A DNA stretch of 64,000 nucleotides from Chryseobacterium wanjuense (GCF_900111495.1 NZ_FOIU01000001.1:1-64000), one strand, 5' to 3'; shown: positions 1-8,910, counted from the first letter of the stretch. Made by a program: numbers and translations. The notes: generated from the letters alone by a model not told the origin.

Positions 1-95
1 TTTTGATAATTTTTTGTTGTGTTGTCATAATACTTAATCTGTTTTAAAGTTATTTAATTTGATTATAACTGTCAGATTAAGTATTGACTAATTCA
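1..95 (-). mobile_element. Putative insertion-sequence end with start of a transposase (partial)
   Basis: The RHS-type gene stops abruptly at 93. Just beyond lies a 13-bp perfect inverted repeat (29-41 with 73-85, AATACTTAATCTG). An ATG at 26-28 on the minus strand opens a frame, MTTQQKIIK, that runs off the window. From memory, IS481-family transposases of Bacteroidota often begin with a very similar string, and a start codon about 65 bp inside the element end is typical of an IS. Only nine codons are visible, so the family call is inference. The alternative is an unrelated short gene with a chance AT-rich repeat. Confidence 0.4.
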
Positions 96-1811
96 AATAA
101 ACTGATCATTAGAATCTTTATTTGTTTGACTTTTTAGTCTTAAACCATTTCCTACAGTTAATTTACTATAATCATATTGATTGAAAAGATTATTTGCACT
201 ATTTAGTTCATATTCAAAAAGCGAAGAACCTTTTGTAGGATAAATAATTTTTGTAAGAACAGCAGATTGCGTATAATTAATATCAGCTTGTTTAAAATTA
301 TTGTTATAATTATTATCCAATGGTATGGCTGTTGGATAATTAAAATCAGTGGGATTTAAAAACAATGTCTTATTGCTAAAACCACCATTAGAATATCCCC
401 AATAATCTACTCCCATTGAATTTTTCGAAGGTAATAATGTTTCATTATATCCAAATATGTAAGGAGTATCATTATTTATTGTAATTGATAAGAGCTTAAG
501 TCTTTTCTTTAATCTATCTTGTGAATAGATTTGATAAGGCTGATCTATTGTTATAGAATTCTGAGAGTTAAAATAGTCATAATTGAAGTTAACTGTTTTT
601 ACAATCTGATTTAAATTATTTTGTTCTTCTATCTTATCTAATTTTTGTGTAGGAAAATCGACACGATCAGAATAATAGAAATTAATTTTACCAAAATTTC
701 CTGATATATTGTTTATAAGTAAATAATTTTGTGTCGTAGACCAGTTAATCAATGGTGGTGTCATAAATCCAACACTTTGAGAACTACGAAACGGATTCAT
801 TGCTGAACCAGGATATTGTTCGTCAAATTCTCCTATCCATGTAAAGTTTTGTGAGTTTGATAACGGTAAAGAATTATAATGATATGTTTGATTACCGTAA
901 GTATAATTTAGTTTTTGTCCTATCGATACTAAATTTTTAACATTAGAATATTCATTATATGTAAAATTTATATCGTTATTGTTAATATCTGTTATTTTTG
1001 TAATAAAATAATTTTTACTCACACTGGTTAACGTTCTTACATCTTCAACTCTTGAGAAATAAAATTTAGTTCCTGTCGGATCAATGATTGTAAAATAGGA
1101 ATTACTGTTGTAAGAAATTTTATATCCTTTTTTATTCAAGCAATAAAAAGTTGGTGTAAAAGTTGTCACAAAATTCGTGGGATAATTACTTATAATAAAT
1201 TCTAACTTCTCACCAAATAAGTTGCATGTAAATATGTCTGGTGAGGTATCTGTATCTGCCTGAAAAGAGTTGTTTAAATCTTCAAAATTCCCATTTAATG
1301 GTAAAAACCCATCAATTGTCTTATAATACGAATAAGCATCCTTAGTGGGTTGAGATACAAATCCGGCCGGCAAAGGTTGAACACTGTGAGGGAAATAATT
1401 ATTAAAAGGATTTGCTGATTTTGTAAAATCTGCTAGATATTTTTTTTCAGTTCCAAAATCACTATAGCCTCCTAAAATTGATTGTGTAATCGACGGAAGG
1501 CTTATGTCCCATCCCAATCCCGTAGATCCAGCTTCTTGTGTAACTTTTACACCATTTCCCGAAATATATTTTAATATCAGGGGAATTTTAATAGTTCCTG
1601 ATTCAGCCGTAAGTAAGGGAATTTGAGGGCTATTAGTTCCTGTATATTCCGAATTTTGAATATCCCCATATCTTAAAAATGTTGCTGTTGATGGAGAATT
1701 AGGAAGGTTTTTAAAATAGTATTCACTGTATTTGTTTTGATCATTCTGAGCCTGTATTATAGAGAAGAAGGTCAGACCCAATACAAAACTTAATATTATA
1801 TTTTTTTTCAT
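93..1811 (-). CDS. SpvB/RHS-type N-terminal region, secreted, probably truncated
   Basis: The 572-residue protein has a signal peptide (residues 1-21, ending IIQAQ). The segment at about 45-115 has the shape of the N-terminal region of Bacteroidota SpvB/RHS cell-surface proteins: a TGTNSPQIPL stretch, then VKVTQEAG and the GLGW motif at 98-101. Family members normally run well past 1000 residues into YD repeats and an RHS core. This one ends shortly after the segment GNGLRLKSQ, so the repeat and toxin-like parts are missing. It follows the T9SS gene by 6 bp in the same direction, so the two are probably co-transcribed. A putative IS end directly downstream may explain the truncation. Whether the remnant is functional is unknown. 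Confidence 0.65.
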   Translation of the reverse strand: MKKNIILSFVLGLTFFSIIQAQNDQNKYSEYYFKNLPNSPSTATFLRYGDIQNSEYTGTNSPQIPLLTAESGTIKIPLILKYISGNGVKVTQEAGSTGLGWDISLPSITQSILGGYSDFGTEKKYLADFTKSANPFNNYFPHSVQPLPAGFVSQPTKDAYSYYKTIDGFLPLNGNFEDLNNSFQADTDTSPDIFTCNLFGEKLEFIISNYPTNFVTTFTPTFYCLNKKGYKISYNSNSYFTIIDPTGTKFYFSRVEDVRTLTSVSKNYFITKITDINNNDINFTYNEYSNVKNLVSIGQKLNYTYGNQTYHYNSLPLSNSQNFTWIGEFDEQYPGSAMNPFRSSQSVGFMTPPLINWSTTQNYLLINNISGNFGKINFYYSDRVDFPTQKLDKIEEQNNLNQIVKTVNFNYDYFNSQNSITIDQPYQIYSQDRLKKRLKLLSITINNDTPYIFGYNETLLPSKNSMGVDYWGYSNGGFSNKTLFLNPTDFNYPTAIPLDNNYNNNFKQADINYTQSAVLTKIIYPTKGSSLFEYELNSANNLFNQYDYSKLTVGNGLRLKSQTNKDSNDQFI

Positions 1812-1817
1812 TTTTGT

Positions 1818-3377
1818 TTATTTCTTTATCAATTTAGCATTTGCTGTTTTACCTATATCAGTTTTTATGGTGATGAGATAAGCTCCCTGAATTAAAGGCT
1901 GCGTATTAATCTTCGTCACTTTATTCTTAGTTTTCAGACTTTGCAACTGTCTCCCAGACATATCATACAACAAAATCTCAGCTTCCTTGAAATCAAAACC
2001 GATTTCTACATACGCATAGTCTGAGACAGGATTCGGATAGATCTTAATATCCTGTTTTTCGATGAGTTGATCAATCTGCTTATCTCCCAATTTTACAATC
2101 TTCCAGTTTTCCTTTCCAAGTTCCTCTGCACTGGTTCCGGCTAATACAATTGAACCGTCTCTGTTTAATTTTATATCAGCCAATCTTTCCTCCTTCTTTC
2201 TCGATTCTCCCTTTACGTATTTTCTCCACTGCTCATTACCATTGTAATCCAAATACAACATCCAGAAAGTTTCATCATCACTTTCTATACGACCTTCTGC
2301 CTGAGTGTAGCCTCCTAGCAAAACCCCTTTTGAAGATTTGTCATCAGAAGCATGTAAGATACTCATCCCCATCAATACATCTCTGTTTTTGAAATTGTAA
2401 GATTTCTGCCAGATTTCTTCTCCTCTTTCATCGAGTGAAATCAACCATAAGTCTGTTCCTTCTTCGATCCCTACAGATTTATTTCCAGACCTTTCCGATC
2501 TTGATTCTCCTCCGATTAAATATCCTGTTGATGTTAAAGAAAGTGTTCTTAAATGATCATCACCTTTTCCTCCAAAATTCTTTTCCCATTCTACTTTTCC
2601 GTCTTTTGAAAGTTTAATGATCCAATAATCGCCCTCACCGAAGTTTTCGGTTTTCTTTGATCCGCCTGCATTACTTCTAGAATAAATTCCGAGTAAAGCT
2701 CCACCATCCTTTGTTGGAATCATTTTTTCAACTTCATCGAGTCCTTTTCCCCCTAAAATAAGTTGTGATAGCTCTTTGCCATTTTTATCCAGCCTTACAA
2801 TGAGAACATCCTTTGAGCCGTAACCCTTCATTTTAGAGTCCTGAGCGGAGACGAAGGATCCGGCCACAAAAAAACCAAGATCAGTCGTCTGAATAACAGC
2901 TCTTGCTTCTTCATCTGAAGCTCCACCAATGGTTTTCTGCCATAATTCATCTCCAAATTCATTGAGTCTAATCAGCCAAATATCTGATCCTCCTTTAGAA
3001 TCGTCTTTTTTATCCAATCCTTTTCCTGAATAAGAAGTTCCTGCCGCTAAAAATCCACCTTCCTGAGTAGCCACTGTTGCAGACAAAAAATCATGATTCT
3101 GCCCCGAGAAATATTTCTCCCAGACTTCTTCTCCTTGCTGGTTTAATTTTATAAAATGATAGTCATAACCGTTATTCTGCTTACTTCCAGCCCCCAGTTT
3201 CTGATCTCCAGCCTGAATCGAGCTTCCTGAAATGAGATATTGCTGATCAATGGTTGTGGTAACCTGACTTAAAAAATCCTGTGTTGAGGATTTAATGTCT
3301 TTCTGCCAGACTACTTCCTGAGCAGATGTACTCAGAATTGTGCATAAGAAAAGTGCACCTGTGTAGAATTTATTCAT
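1818..3377 (-). CDS. T9SS type A sorting-domain protein with repeated beta-propeller-like blades
   Basis: The 519-residue secreted protein has a signal peptide ending near STSAQ. Several repeats of about 55-60 residues follow, of the form 'D.WLIRLNEFGDELWQKTIGG..DE', rich in Trp and Gly; these probably fold as beta-propeller blades. The last 75 or so residues start with KIYPNP and form a type A T9SS sorting domain, so the protein is expected to cross the outer membrane and be attached to the surface or released. It heads a two-gene unit with the truncated RHS-type gene. In many flavobacteria a protein of this kind precedes an RHS-type gene. Its ligand or substrate cannot be told from sequence. 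Confidence 0.75.
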   Translation of the reverse strand: MNKFYTGALFLCTILSTSAQEVVWQKDIKSSTQDFLSQVTTTIDQQYLISGSSIQAGDQKLGAGSKQNNGYDYHFIKLNQQGEEVWEKYFSGQNHDFLSATVATQEGGFLAAGTSYSGKGLDKKDDSKGGSDIWLIRLNEFGDELWQKTIGGASDEEARAVIQTTDLGFFVAGSFVSAQDSKMKGYGSKDVLIVRLDKNGKELSQLILGGKGLDEVEKMIPTKDGGALLGIYSRSNAGGSKKTENFGEGDYWIIKLSKDGKVEWEKNFGGKGDDHLRTLSLTSTGYLIGGESRSERSGNKSVGIEEGTDLWLISLDERGEEIWQKSYNFKNRDVLMGMSILHASDDKSSKGVLLGGYTQAEGRIESDDETFWMLYLDYNGNEQWRKYVKGESRKKEERLADIKLNRDGSIVLAGTSAEELGKENWKIVKLGDKQIDQLIEKQDIKIYPNPVSDYAYVEIGFDFKEAEILLYDMSGRQLQSLKTKNKVTKINTQPLIQGAYLITIKTDIGKTANAKLIKK

Positions 3378-3829
3378 AACCCGTGTTTATTTTTGAGTTG
3401 TTAATTATTAATTTTAAATCGCTGCAAAATTATTTCTTTTACTTCACGTTAGAAAGATTTATTACAGAGATTTAATGTGAATATGATCTTTTTTTGCAAA
3501 GATATTGCTGTATAACGACAGAACTTGTCGTGTTATTAGTAAGTCTAATGGATTGGATGCGCATATAGAAAATGCACTCATTAAATAGAGTAGTTTTTTA
3601 TTCATCGTTGTGTGTTTTATATTTACATGGCAAAGCTAAAAAAAATATTTAAACTATAAAAATATTTTATATAATTAACTTATTATTAATTAAATACAAA
3701 TCCAATCTTGGTTATTGTCTTGATTTAAAATTTATTTACATCAATTCTAAAAAATACTTTTAAAGTTTTTTTAATTCAGAAAACTTTTGTGTGAAAATTT
3801 CTGAGAGTAACTTTGTCAAAATTTTAAAA
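3378..3829. other. Divergent intergenic region
   Basis: This AT-rich region lies between divergent genes and holds no credible ORF. On the minus strand CAAAATTA at 3425-3432 reads TAATTTTG, a -7 box for the T9SS gene, without a clear -33 element. A short inverted repeat (ACGACA 3514-3519 with TGTCGT 3526-3531) might be an operator. The promoter of the phosphodiesterase is at the right end. Confidence 0.4.
3787..3815 (+). promoter_or_regulatory. Bacteroidota-type promoter of the phosphodiesterase gene
   Basis: TTG at 3787-3789, an 18-bp spacer and TAACTTTG at 3808-3815 match the TTG/TAnnTTTG consensus. Transcription should start near 3821, nine bases before the ATG at 3830. This argues against a longer GTG-initiated reading from 3791. 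Confidence 0.6.
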
Positions 3830-5113
3830 ATGAAGAGAGGATTACAATGGTTAATGATAATATTTTCGTTAACAGTTTTTGGACAAAAAGGAACGGTTGA
3901 TACAGCTCAGATAGTTATTCCCAATCGATATAACAGTGTTGAAGCACAGACAAAACCTTATGTGATCATGATTTCTGCGGACGGTTTTCGCTATGATTAT
4001 GCTAAAAAATACAATGCCGGAAACCTTTTGAAGTTTTCTAACGGGGGAGTTCAGGCAAAGGCAATGATTCCAAGTTATCCAAGCATCACTTTTCCGAATC
4101 ATTGGAGCTTAATTACCGGACTTTATCCTTCTCATCACGGGTTGATTGATAATTATTTTTACGATTACAAAAGAAAGGAAGCTTATGCCATGAGTGATAG
4201 AAAAAATGCTGAAGACGGAAGCTGGTACGGTGGAATTCCGCTTTGGGGACTGGCTGAAAAACAGGGGATGATTTCTGCTTCTTTGATGTGGGTAGGCTCT
4301 GCAAGTGATGCGGGAGGTATAAGACCGACATATTATTATCCTTATCACGAAAAATTCACTCCATCCGAAAAAGTGGATAAAGTGATCGACTGGCTGAAGT
4401 TGCCGATGGATAAAAGACCTCATTTTATCTCTTTGTATTTCCCTGAAGTTGATGGCAGTGGCCATCATTTTGGACCTGAGACGAAGGAAACGGAAGAAGC
4501 GGTTCATTTGGTTGACAAGGCAATAGGAGAGCTGGTTCAAAAAGTAAATAATTTAGGCTTAAAGAATGTAAATTTTATATTTGTTTCCGATCACGGAATG
4601 ATAAAAGTTGATGGCGGAAATCCTCTTGAAATTCCTGCAATGCTTTTAAATAAAGAAAAATTTGATATATATAATTCCCAGACTTTGTTAAGAGTTTATG
4701 TTAAAAATCCGGAAGAAGTCAAAGCGGTTTATAAGGAATTAAAAGCCAATAAAACTGATGACTATGAAGTGTATCTGGATAAAAAATTCCCGAAATATCT
4801 GCATTTTGCTACAAAAGATGATAAGTATAACCGAATCGGGCAAATTTTATTAGTTCCGAAAGCTCCGAAAGTATTTTTACCAAAAGGAAAAACAACATCT
4901 GTAGGAAAGCATGGATACAACCCTGCAATCGTGCCTGAAATGAAAGCGACATTTTTAGCTTGGGGGTCGGAGTTCAAGAATAATTTAGTTATTGATGAAT
5001 TTGCTAATATTAATGTTTATCCATTGGTTGCTGAAATTTTAGGATTAAAAATTAATGAGCCTATTGATGGAAAACTAAAAGTGTTGAAAAAGACTTTAAA
5101 AGAGAATAAATAA
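3830..5113 (+). CDS. Ectonucleotide pyrophosphatase/phosphodiesterase family protein
   Basis: This is a 427-residue exported metallo-phosphodiesterase of the alkaline phosphatase superfamily (NPP family), which splits phosphodiester or pyrophosphate bonds in nucleotides or related substrates, probably in the periplasm. I start at the ATG at 3830 because it gives a clean signal peptide (MKRGLQWLMIIFSLTVFGQ) and lies behind a good promoter. Metal ligands and nucleophile are visible: Asp in ISADGF, Thr in SITFPNH (about residue 87), D and H in EVDGSGHHFGP, DH in VSDHGM, and the late His in GKHGYNP. The set is complete, so it should be active. It is monocistronic. The natural substrate is not predictable. 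Confidence 0.85.
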   Translation: MKRGLQWLMIIFSLTVFGQKGTVDTAQIVIPNRYNSVEAQTKPYVIMISADGFRYDYAKKYNAGNLLKFSNGGVQAKAMIPSYPSITFPNHWSLITGLYPSHHGLIDNYFYDYKRKEAYAMSDRKNAEDGSWYGGIPLWGLAEKQGMISASLMWVGSASDAGGIRPTYYYPYHEKFTPSEKVDKVIDWLKLPMDKRPHFISLYFPEVDGSGHHFGPETKETEEAVHLVDKAIGELVQKVNNLGLKNVNFIFVSDHGMIKVDGGNPLEIPAMLLNKEKFDIYNSQTLLRVYVKNPEEVKAVYKELKANKTDDYEVYLDKKFPKYLHFATKDDKYNRIGQILLVPKAPKVFLPKGKTTSVGKHGYNPAIVPEMKATFLAWGSEFKNNLVIDEFANINVYPLVAEILGLKINEPIDGKLKVLKKTLKENK

Positions 5114-5224
5114 TTTTTTAATTTGATATTAATTCATTTTAAGATAAAGTTTCGGCGAGCCGAAGGCTCGCCGAAACTCATTTATACATTCACATTGTGA
5201 AAAGGACATTCAAGTCAAAAGAAA

Positions 5225-6109
5225 TCAAGCATTAAACCTTTCCGCAAACTCCTTAGCAAACTCCTCCAGTTTTACCTTACCATCCACATACGCTCCATGC
5301 TCAATAAAATCCTTCTGTACAACTCCGGTTCGGATTCCACGTCCCATTTCAGTGTACAATTCAGCAATTTCCTGTGGAAGACCGGCCTGAAGCATTCCGT
5401 TTAATGAATCTTCATCCTTAAACTCTACCCACTGAAGTTCAGGTTTTCCAATGGCAAGACCGAAAGTTTTAGCAAAATCAGAAGCTTGACGAAGATCACT
5501 TACAATATATCTTACATTTTTACTGTCTGAATTCTTAACCAACTCTTCAGCCGCCGCTTTTGCAATATCAATGGGATGAACCAGCGGAACTTTTACATCT
5601 TCAGGATAATTTCCTCCGATAATTCCTGCGTTTTTAATTAATGGAATGTCATTAAAGAAATTAATATAAAAATACCCGGCTCTTAAAAATGTAACGGAAG
5701 TATTTTCCAATCCGTTGTAGAGTTTTTCAATATGGTAAAGTGTTTTTATCGGTCCGTTTTCTACTGGTGATTCTGCACCGATGCTGCTTAACATCACAAT
5801 TCTTTTCAAACCCGTTTTTCTGATGGCTTCTGTGTAGTTTTTCCCTGCATTAATGGTGTTTTCAACAATATTTTCAAAACCCAGATTCGGAGGAGTCATT
5901 AAAAAAGCGGCATCTTTTCCTTCAAAAGTTTTAATTAAAAATTCTAAATCTGTGATAGAACCGATCGCTGCTTTTGCCCCTAAAGCCTCGATTTCATTTT
6001 TCTTGGATTCGTTACTGCTGATTACAGTAATGTCATGTCCTTCAGCTATTAATTGTTGAGCAAGCGGTCTTGCTACATTTCCTAATGATCCTGTGATTAC
6101 AATTTTCAT
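5225..6109 (-). CDS. NAD(P)H-binding NmrA-like oxidoreductase (atypical SDR)
   Basis: The 294-residue soluble protein has an N-terminal Rossmann motif (MKIVITGSLGNVARPL, residues 1-16). The region around TPPNLGFENIVENTINAGKNY and the middle VMLSSIGAES resemble the QorB/NmrA group of atypical short-chain dehydrogenases, which sense NAD(P) redox state or reduce quinones. No classical YxxxK pair is obvious, as is common in NmrA-like members. It is transcribed divergently from an HxlR regulator with overlapping promoters, so it is very probably the target of that regulator and part of an electrophile or quinone stress response. A second NmrA-like protein lies at 36152-36907. Confidence 0.8.
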   Translation of the reverse strand: MKIVITGSLGNVARPLAQQLIAEGHDITVISSNESKKNEIEALGAKAAIGSITDLEFLIKTFEGKDAAFLMTPPNLGFENIVENTINAGKNYTEAIRKTGLKRIVMLSSIGAESPVENGPIKTLYHIEKLYNGLENTSVTFLRAGYFYINFFNDIPLIKNAGIIGGNYPEDVKVPLVHPIDIAKAAAEELVKNSDSKNVRYIVSDLRQASDFAKTFGLAIGKPELQWVEFKDEDSLNGMLQAGLPQEIAELYTEMGRGIRTGVVQKDFIEHGAYVDGKVKLEEFAKEFAERFNA

Positions 6110-6223
6110 ACGTAAATTTTTTTATTGTTTTTAATGGTTTGTATGTAATCGCAGAATATTAGTTTTTATAAGTTGACTAACTAAATGCGATTTCATAATA
6201 AAATATTTTTTTATTTCCTGAGA

Positions 6224-6262
6224 CAAAGTTATATTTGTACTTACTTTTATACAAGTACTTAC
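6224..6262. promoter_or_regulatory. Overlapping divergent promoters with HxlR-type operator
   Basis: Plus strand: TATATTTG at 6230-6237 is a perfect -7 box for the HxlR gene, with a poor -33. Minus strand: 6224-6231 reads TAACTTTG and 6252-6254 reads TTG, a complete promoter with a 20-bp spacer for the NmrA-like gene. The inverted repeat GTACTT (6237-6242) / AAGTAC (6253-6258), part of an 18-bp-spaced direct repeat GTACTTAC, covers the plus-strand start region and the minus-strand -33. One bound dimer could shut both promoters. Confidence 0.6.
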
Positions 6263-6277
6263 CCTAAAGTATGTATT

Positions 6278-6640
6278 ATGACAGCCATTAAAGAAAGCTC
6301 AACCATCCAGCAGAACAAGAAATACGCGCTGGATTCCTGTCCCGTAACCTATGTTATGGAAAAAATCGGTGGTTTCTGGAAACCCATTATTTTATATCAT
6401 CTGTCGAATGGTGATAAAAGGTACAGTGAATTAAAACGTGCGATTCCGGCCGTAACCGAGAAAATGCTGATCCAGCATCTCAAACAGCTGGAAGCCGACG
6501 GATTGGTTATAAGAACGGCAAAACCGGTCATTCCACCTCATGTAACTTATGAATTAAGCAAGTCAGGAAAAGGATTGATTCCGGTCATTCATGCCATGGC
6601 AGAATGGGCATTTAAAGATATGAATGTGAAAATTAAATAA
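6278..6640 (+). CDS. HxlR-family winged-helix transcriptional regulator
   Basis: The 120-residue regulator is the right length for the HxlR family. The core CPVTYVMEKIGGFWKPIILYHL, then RYSELKRAIPAVTEKMLIQHLKQLEADGLVIR, is the typical MarR-like winged helix with the conserved Cys near the N-terminus that many members use to sense electrophiles or oxidants. I chose the ATG at 6278. The longer frame from 6185 would run through the promoter and operator and add an unrelated Phe/Tyr-rich leader. It is divergent from the NmrA-like oxidoreductase and probably represses both that gene and itself. Confidence 0.85.
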   Translation: MTAIKESSTIQQNKKYALDSCPVTYVMEKIGGFWKPIILYHLSNGDKRYSELKRAIPAVTEKMLIQHLKQLEADGLVIRTAKPVIPPHVTYELSKSGKGLIPVIHAMAEWAFKDMNVKIK

Positions 6641-6642
6641 TG

Positions 6643-6682
6643 TAACAACGTAACAATATAACAATATAACAATATAACAATT
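6643..6682. repeat. Short tandem repeat, unit TAACAATA
   Basis: Five head-to-tail 8-bp units starting at 6643, 6651, 6659, 6667 and 6675: three identical, the first and last degenerate. It begins right after the HxlR stop codon. Such arrays are prone to slipped-strand length change. Confidence 0.75.
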
Positions 6683-6696
6683 AAGAAATGTAATTT

Positions 6697-6731
6697 CCCT
6701 AAACCCTAAACCCTAAACCCTAAACCCTAAA
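6697..6731. repeat. Five perfect CCCTAAA tandem repeats (telomere-like)
   Basis: Five exact copies of CCCTAAA lie between the convergent HxlR and alcohol dehydrogenase genes. The unit equals the plant-type telomere repeat, but here it is internal to a bacterial chromosome and probably a simple slippage-prone array. Confidence 0.85.
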
Positions 6732-6732
6732 C

Positions 6733-6760
6733 AAAAAAAGACCCTCCGAAGAGAGCCTTA
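6733..6760 (-). terminator. Rho-independent terminator of the alcohol dehydrogenase gene
   Basis: Read on the minus strand, AAGGCTCTC-TTCG-GAGGGTCTT forms a 9-bp stem (two G-U pairs) with a UUCG tetraloop, followed by a run of T. The G-U pairs only work in this strand, which fixes the direction. Confidence 0.7.
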
Positions 6761-6779
6761 GTTAAAAAATATACGAAGA

Positions 6780-7835
6780 TTACAAAGATTGCATATCAAT
6801 AACAAAACGATATTTCACATCGCTTTTCAACATTCTTTCATACGCTTCATTGATGTCCTGAATTTTAATTAATTCAATATCAGAAACAATATTATGCTTT
6901 CCGCAGAAATCCAGTAATTCCTGAGTTTCGGCGATACCTCCGATCAGTGATCCCGCTACAGATCGTCTTTGGAAGATCATGGGTCTTGTACTTGGCTCCT
7001 CATTTTCGAATTCCCCTACGAATCCTACTAAAACCAACGTTCCGTTCAAGGCAACAGTCTGCATATAAGGATTAATATCATGCTCATAAGGAACCGTGTC
7101 GATAATGACATCAAATTTACCTTTTACAGCATCCATCTGTGCCTGTTCGGTAGAAATTACGACGTGATCGGCACCCAATTTTTTCGCATCTTCAGTTTTT
7201 CCCGGAGTTCTGGAGAATAAAGTCACTTCAGCTCCCAACCCTTTGGCAAGCTTGATGGCCATATGTCCCAACCCTCCTAAACCTACAACTGCAACTTTAG
7301 AATCCGGACCGACATTCCAGTGTCTTAATGGAGACCAGGTTGTAATACCTGCACAAAGAAGAGGTGCAACAGCTGCCAAATCCAGATTTTCAGGAACACT
7401 AAGCACAAAATGCTCATCAACAACTACTTTTTGAGAATATCCGCCGAAAGTATGACCTCCCAAATGTTTATCCTTCCCGTTGTAAGTTCCTGTAAAACCG
7501 TTTTGGCAATATTGTTCCAAATCATGTTTACAGCTCTCGCATTCTCCGCAAGAATCAACCATACAGCCCACTGCAGCCAGATCTCCGACTTTAAATTTAG
7601 AAACTTCGCTTCCTACATTCGTGATTCTTCCCACAATTTCATGTCCGGGAACAACAGGATACAAAGATCCTCCCCAGTCATTTCTCGCTGTGTGAAGGTC
7701 AGAGTGACAAACGCCGCAGTATAGAATTTCAATTTCTATGTCTTTTGCGGTTACTTCTCTTCTGTTGATATTAATTTCTTGTAAGTCAGCAATTTTAGAT
7801 TCTGCTCCGTAAGCTTTTACCGTGAATGTGCTCAT
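6780..7835 (-). CDS. Zinc-dependent NAD(P)-dependent alcohol dehydrogenase (CAD/YahK-like MDR)
   Basis: A 351-residue medium-chain dehydrogenase that interconverts alcohols or aldehydes, probably with NADP(H). Catalytic zinc ligands are Cys40 (YCGVCHSD) and His65-Glu66 (PGHE). The structural zinc is held by Cys96, Cys99, Cys102 and Cys110. The nucleotide-binding GLGGLG lies near residue 185, and the Ser-Arg after the second strand (LFSRT) fits NADP preference. Length and motifs match the cinnamyl-alcohol-dehydrogenase/YahK group of broad aldehyde reductases. It is divergent from an AraC-family activator, the probable regulator. A hairpin terminator follows. Confidence 0.88.
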   Translation of the reverse strand: MSTFTVKAYGAESKIADLQEININRREVTAKDIEIEILYCGVCHSDLHTARNDWGGSLYPVVPGHEIVGRITNVGSEVSKFKVGDLAAVGCMVDSCGECESCKHDLEQYCQNGFTGTYNGKDKHLGGHTFGGYSQKVVVDEHFVLSVPENLDLAAVAPLLCAGITTWSPLRHWNVGPDSKVAVVGLGGLGHMAIKLAKGLGAEVTLFSRTPGKTEDAKKLGADHVVISTEQAQMDAVKGKFDVIIDTVPYEHDINPYMQTVALNGTLVLVGFVGEFENEEPSTRPMIFQRRSVAGSLIGGIAETQELLDFCGKHNIVSDIELIKIQDINEAYERMLKSDVKYRFVIDMQSL

Positions 7836-8007
7836 TTGTTTTTTGGTTTAAGTTTAATTTTAAATCTGTTGATTTCTCAAGTACAAAAGTCGATAGTTTA
7901 AAATTAACAATACTTATACAAATTACAGAAAGATTTACCAATTTTACAGGCAGTATAAAATGTCCGCCGGAAAATGGTAATTTTGATTATCAATAAAAAT
8001 ATATTTC

Positions 8008-8910
8008 ATGCAAAATCAGGAGATTGAGATCTATAACAGCGTCTCGGAATACAATAAAATGGCCAATCATGAGACATTGCATCCGTTGGTAAGCATTATC
8101 GATTTCTCGAAATCTGATCCTATCTGCCAGTTCAGAAGGGTGTTTGGTTTTTATACGGTTTTTCTGAAAGATATTATGTGTGGAGATATGCATTACGGCA
8201 AGCACAGCTATGATTACCAGGAAGGAACATTGGTTTTTATTGCGCCCGGACAGACGTACGGAATTTATAATGACGGAAAGTTTATTCAGCCGGCGGGTTA
8301 TGCCTTGATATTTCATCCGGATTTAATCAAAGGGACGAATTTGGGTAAAAATATCAAGGATTATAATTTCTTTTCCTATGAAGTTCATGAAGCGCTTCAC
8401 CTTTCGGAAAAGGAAAGGGAAATTGTGTTGGAATGCTTTAAAAATATTAAACTTGAGCTCGAACAGTCCATTGATAAGCATAGTAAGTCATTAATTGTCA
8501 ATAATATTGAGTTGTTTCTGAATTATTGCATGCGCTTTTATGACCGCCAGTTCATCACAAGAGATCATATCAATCAGGGAGTGATAGGTAAATTTGAAGG
8601 GTTGTTGGAGGCATATTTAAAATCTGATAAGCCTAAAAGCATTGGTTTCCCCATGGTCAATTATTTTGCGGAACAACTAAATCTTTCGGCGAACTATTTC
8701 GGGGATCTCATAAAAAAAGAACTTGGAATTTCCGCACAGGAATATATTCACAATAAGCTGATCGACGTAGCAAAAGACCAGATTTTTGATCCCTCAAAAT
8801 CCATCAGTGAAATTTCGTATGATCTAGGGTTTAAATATCCTCAGCATTTTACAAGATTATTCAAAAGTAAGGTTGGAGTGTCTCCGAGTGAATATAAAAC
8901 TTTAAACTAA
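8008..8910 (+). CDS. AraC-family transcriptional regulator
   Basis: A 300-residue regulator with an N-terminal cupin-like sensing region (about 20-150, including GTLVFIAPGQTYGI) and a C-terminal double helix-turn-helix (about 205-298). The DNA-binding part shows the AraC hallmarks LNLSANYFGDLIKKELGIS, then ISEISYDLGFKYPQHFTRLFKSKVGVSPSEY. A -7 box TAATTTTG at 7978-7985 precedes the gene. The -33 is poor, consistent with control by an activator. Adjacent divergent alcohol dehydrogenase is the likely target; AraC proteins of this type often control divergent aldehyde or quinone reductases. Confidence 0.87.
   Translation: MQNQEIEIYNSVSEYNKMANHETLHPLVSIIDFSKSDPICQFRRVFGFYTVFLKDIMCGDMHYGKHSYDYQEGTLVFIAPGQTYGIYNDGKFIQPAGYALIFHPDLIKGTNLGKNIKDYNFFSYEVHEALHLSEKEREIVLECFKNIKLELEQSIDKHSKSLIVNNIELFLNYCMRFYDRQFITRDHINQGVIGKFEGLLEAYLKSDKPKSIGFPMVNYFAEQLNLSANYFGDLIKKELGISAQEYIHNKLIDVAKDQIFDPSKSISEISYDLGFKYPQHFTRLFKSKVGVSPSEYKTLN

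Noticed and set aside
3791..3829. Longer GTG start of the phosphodiesterase
   Set aside because: The promoter lies inside this stretch and the ATG at 3830 gives a proper signal peptide.
4109..4540. Antisense 143-residue frame within the phosphodiesterase gene
   Set aside because: It lies wholly opposite a well-supported gene and has no family features.
6697..6731. Telomere or linear-chromosome end
   Set aside because: Only five units, internal, and flanked by ordinary bacterial genes.
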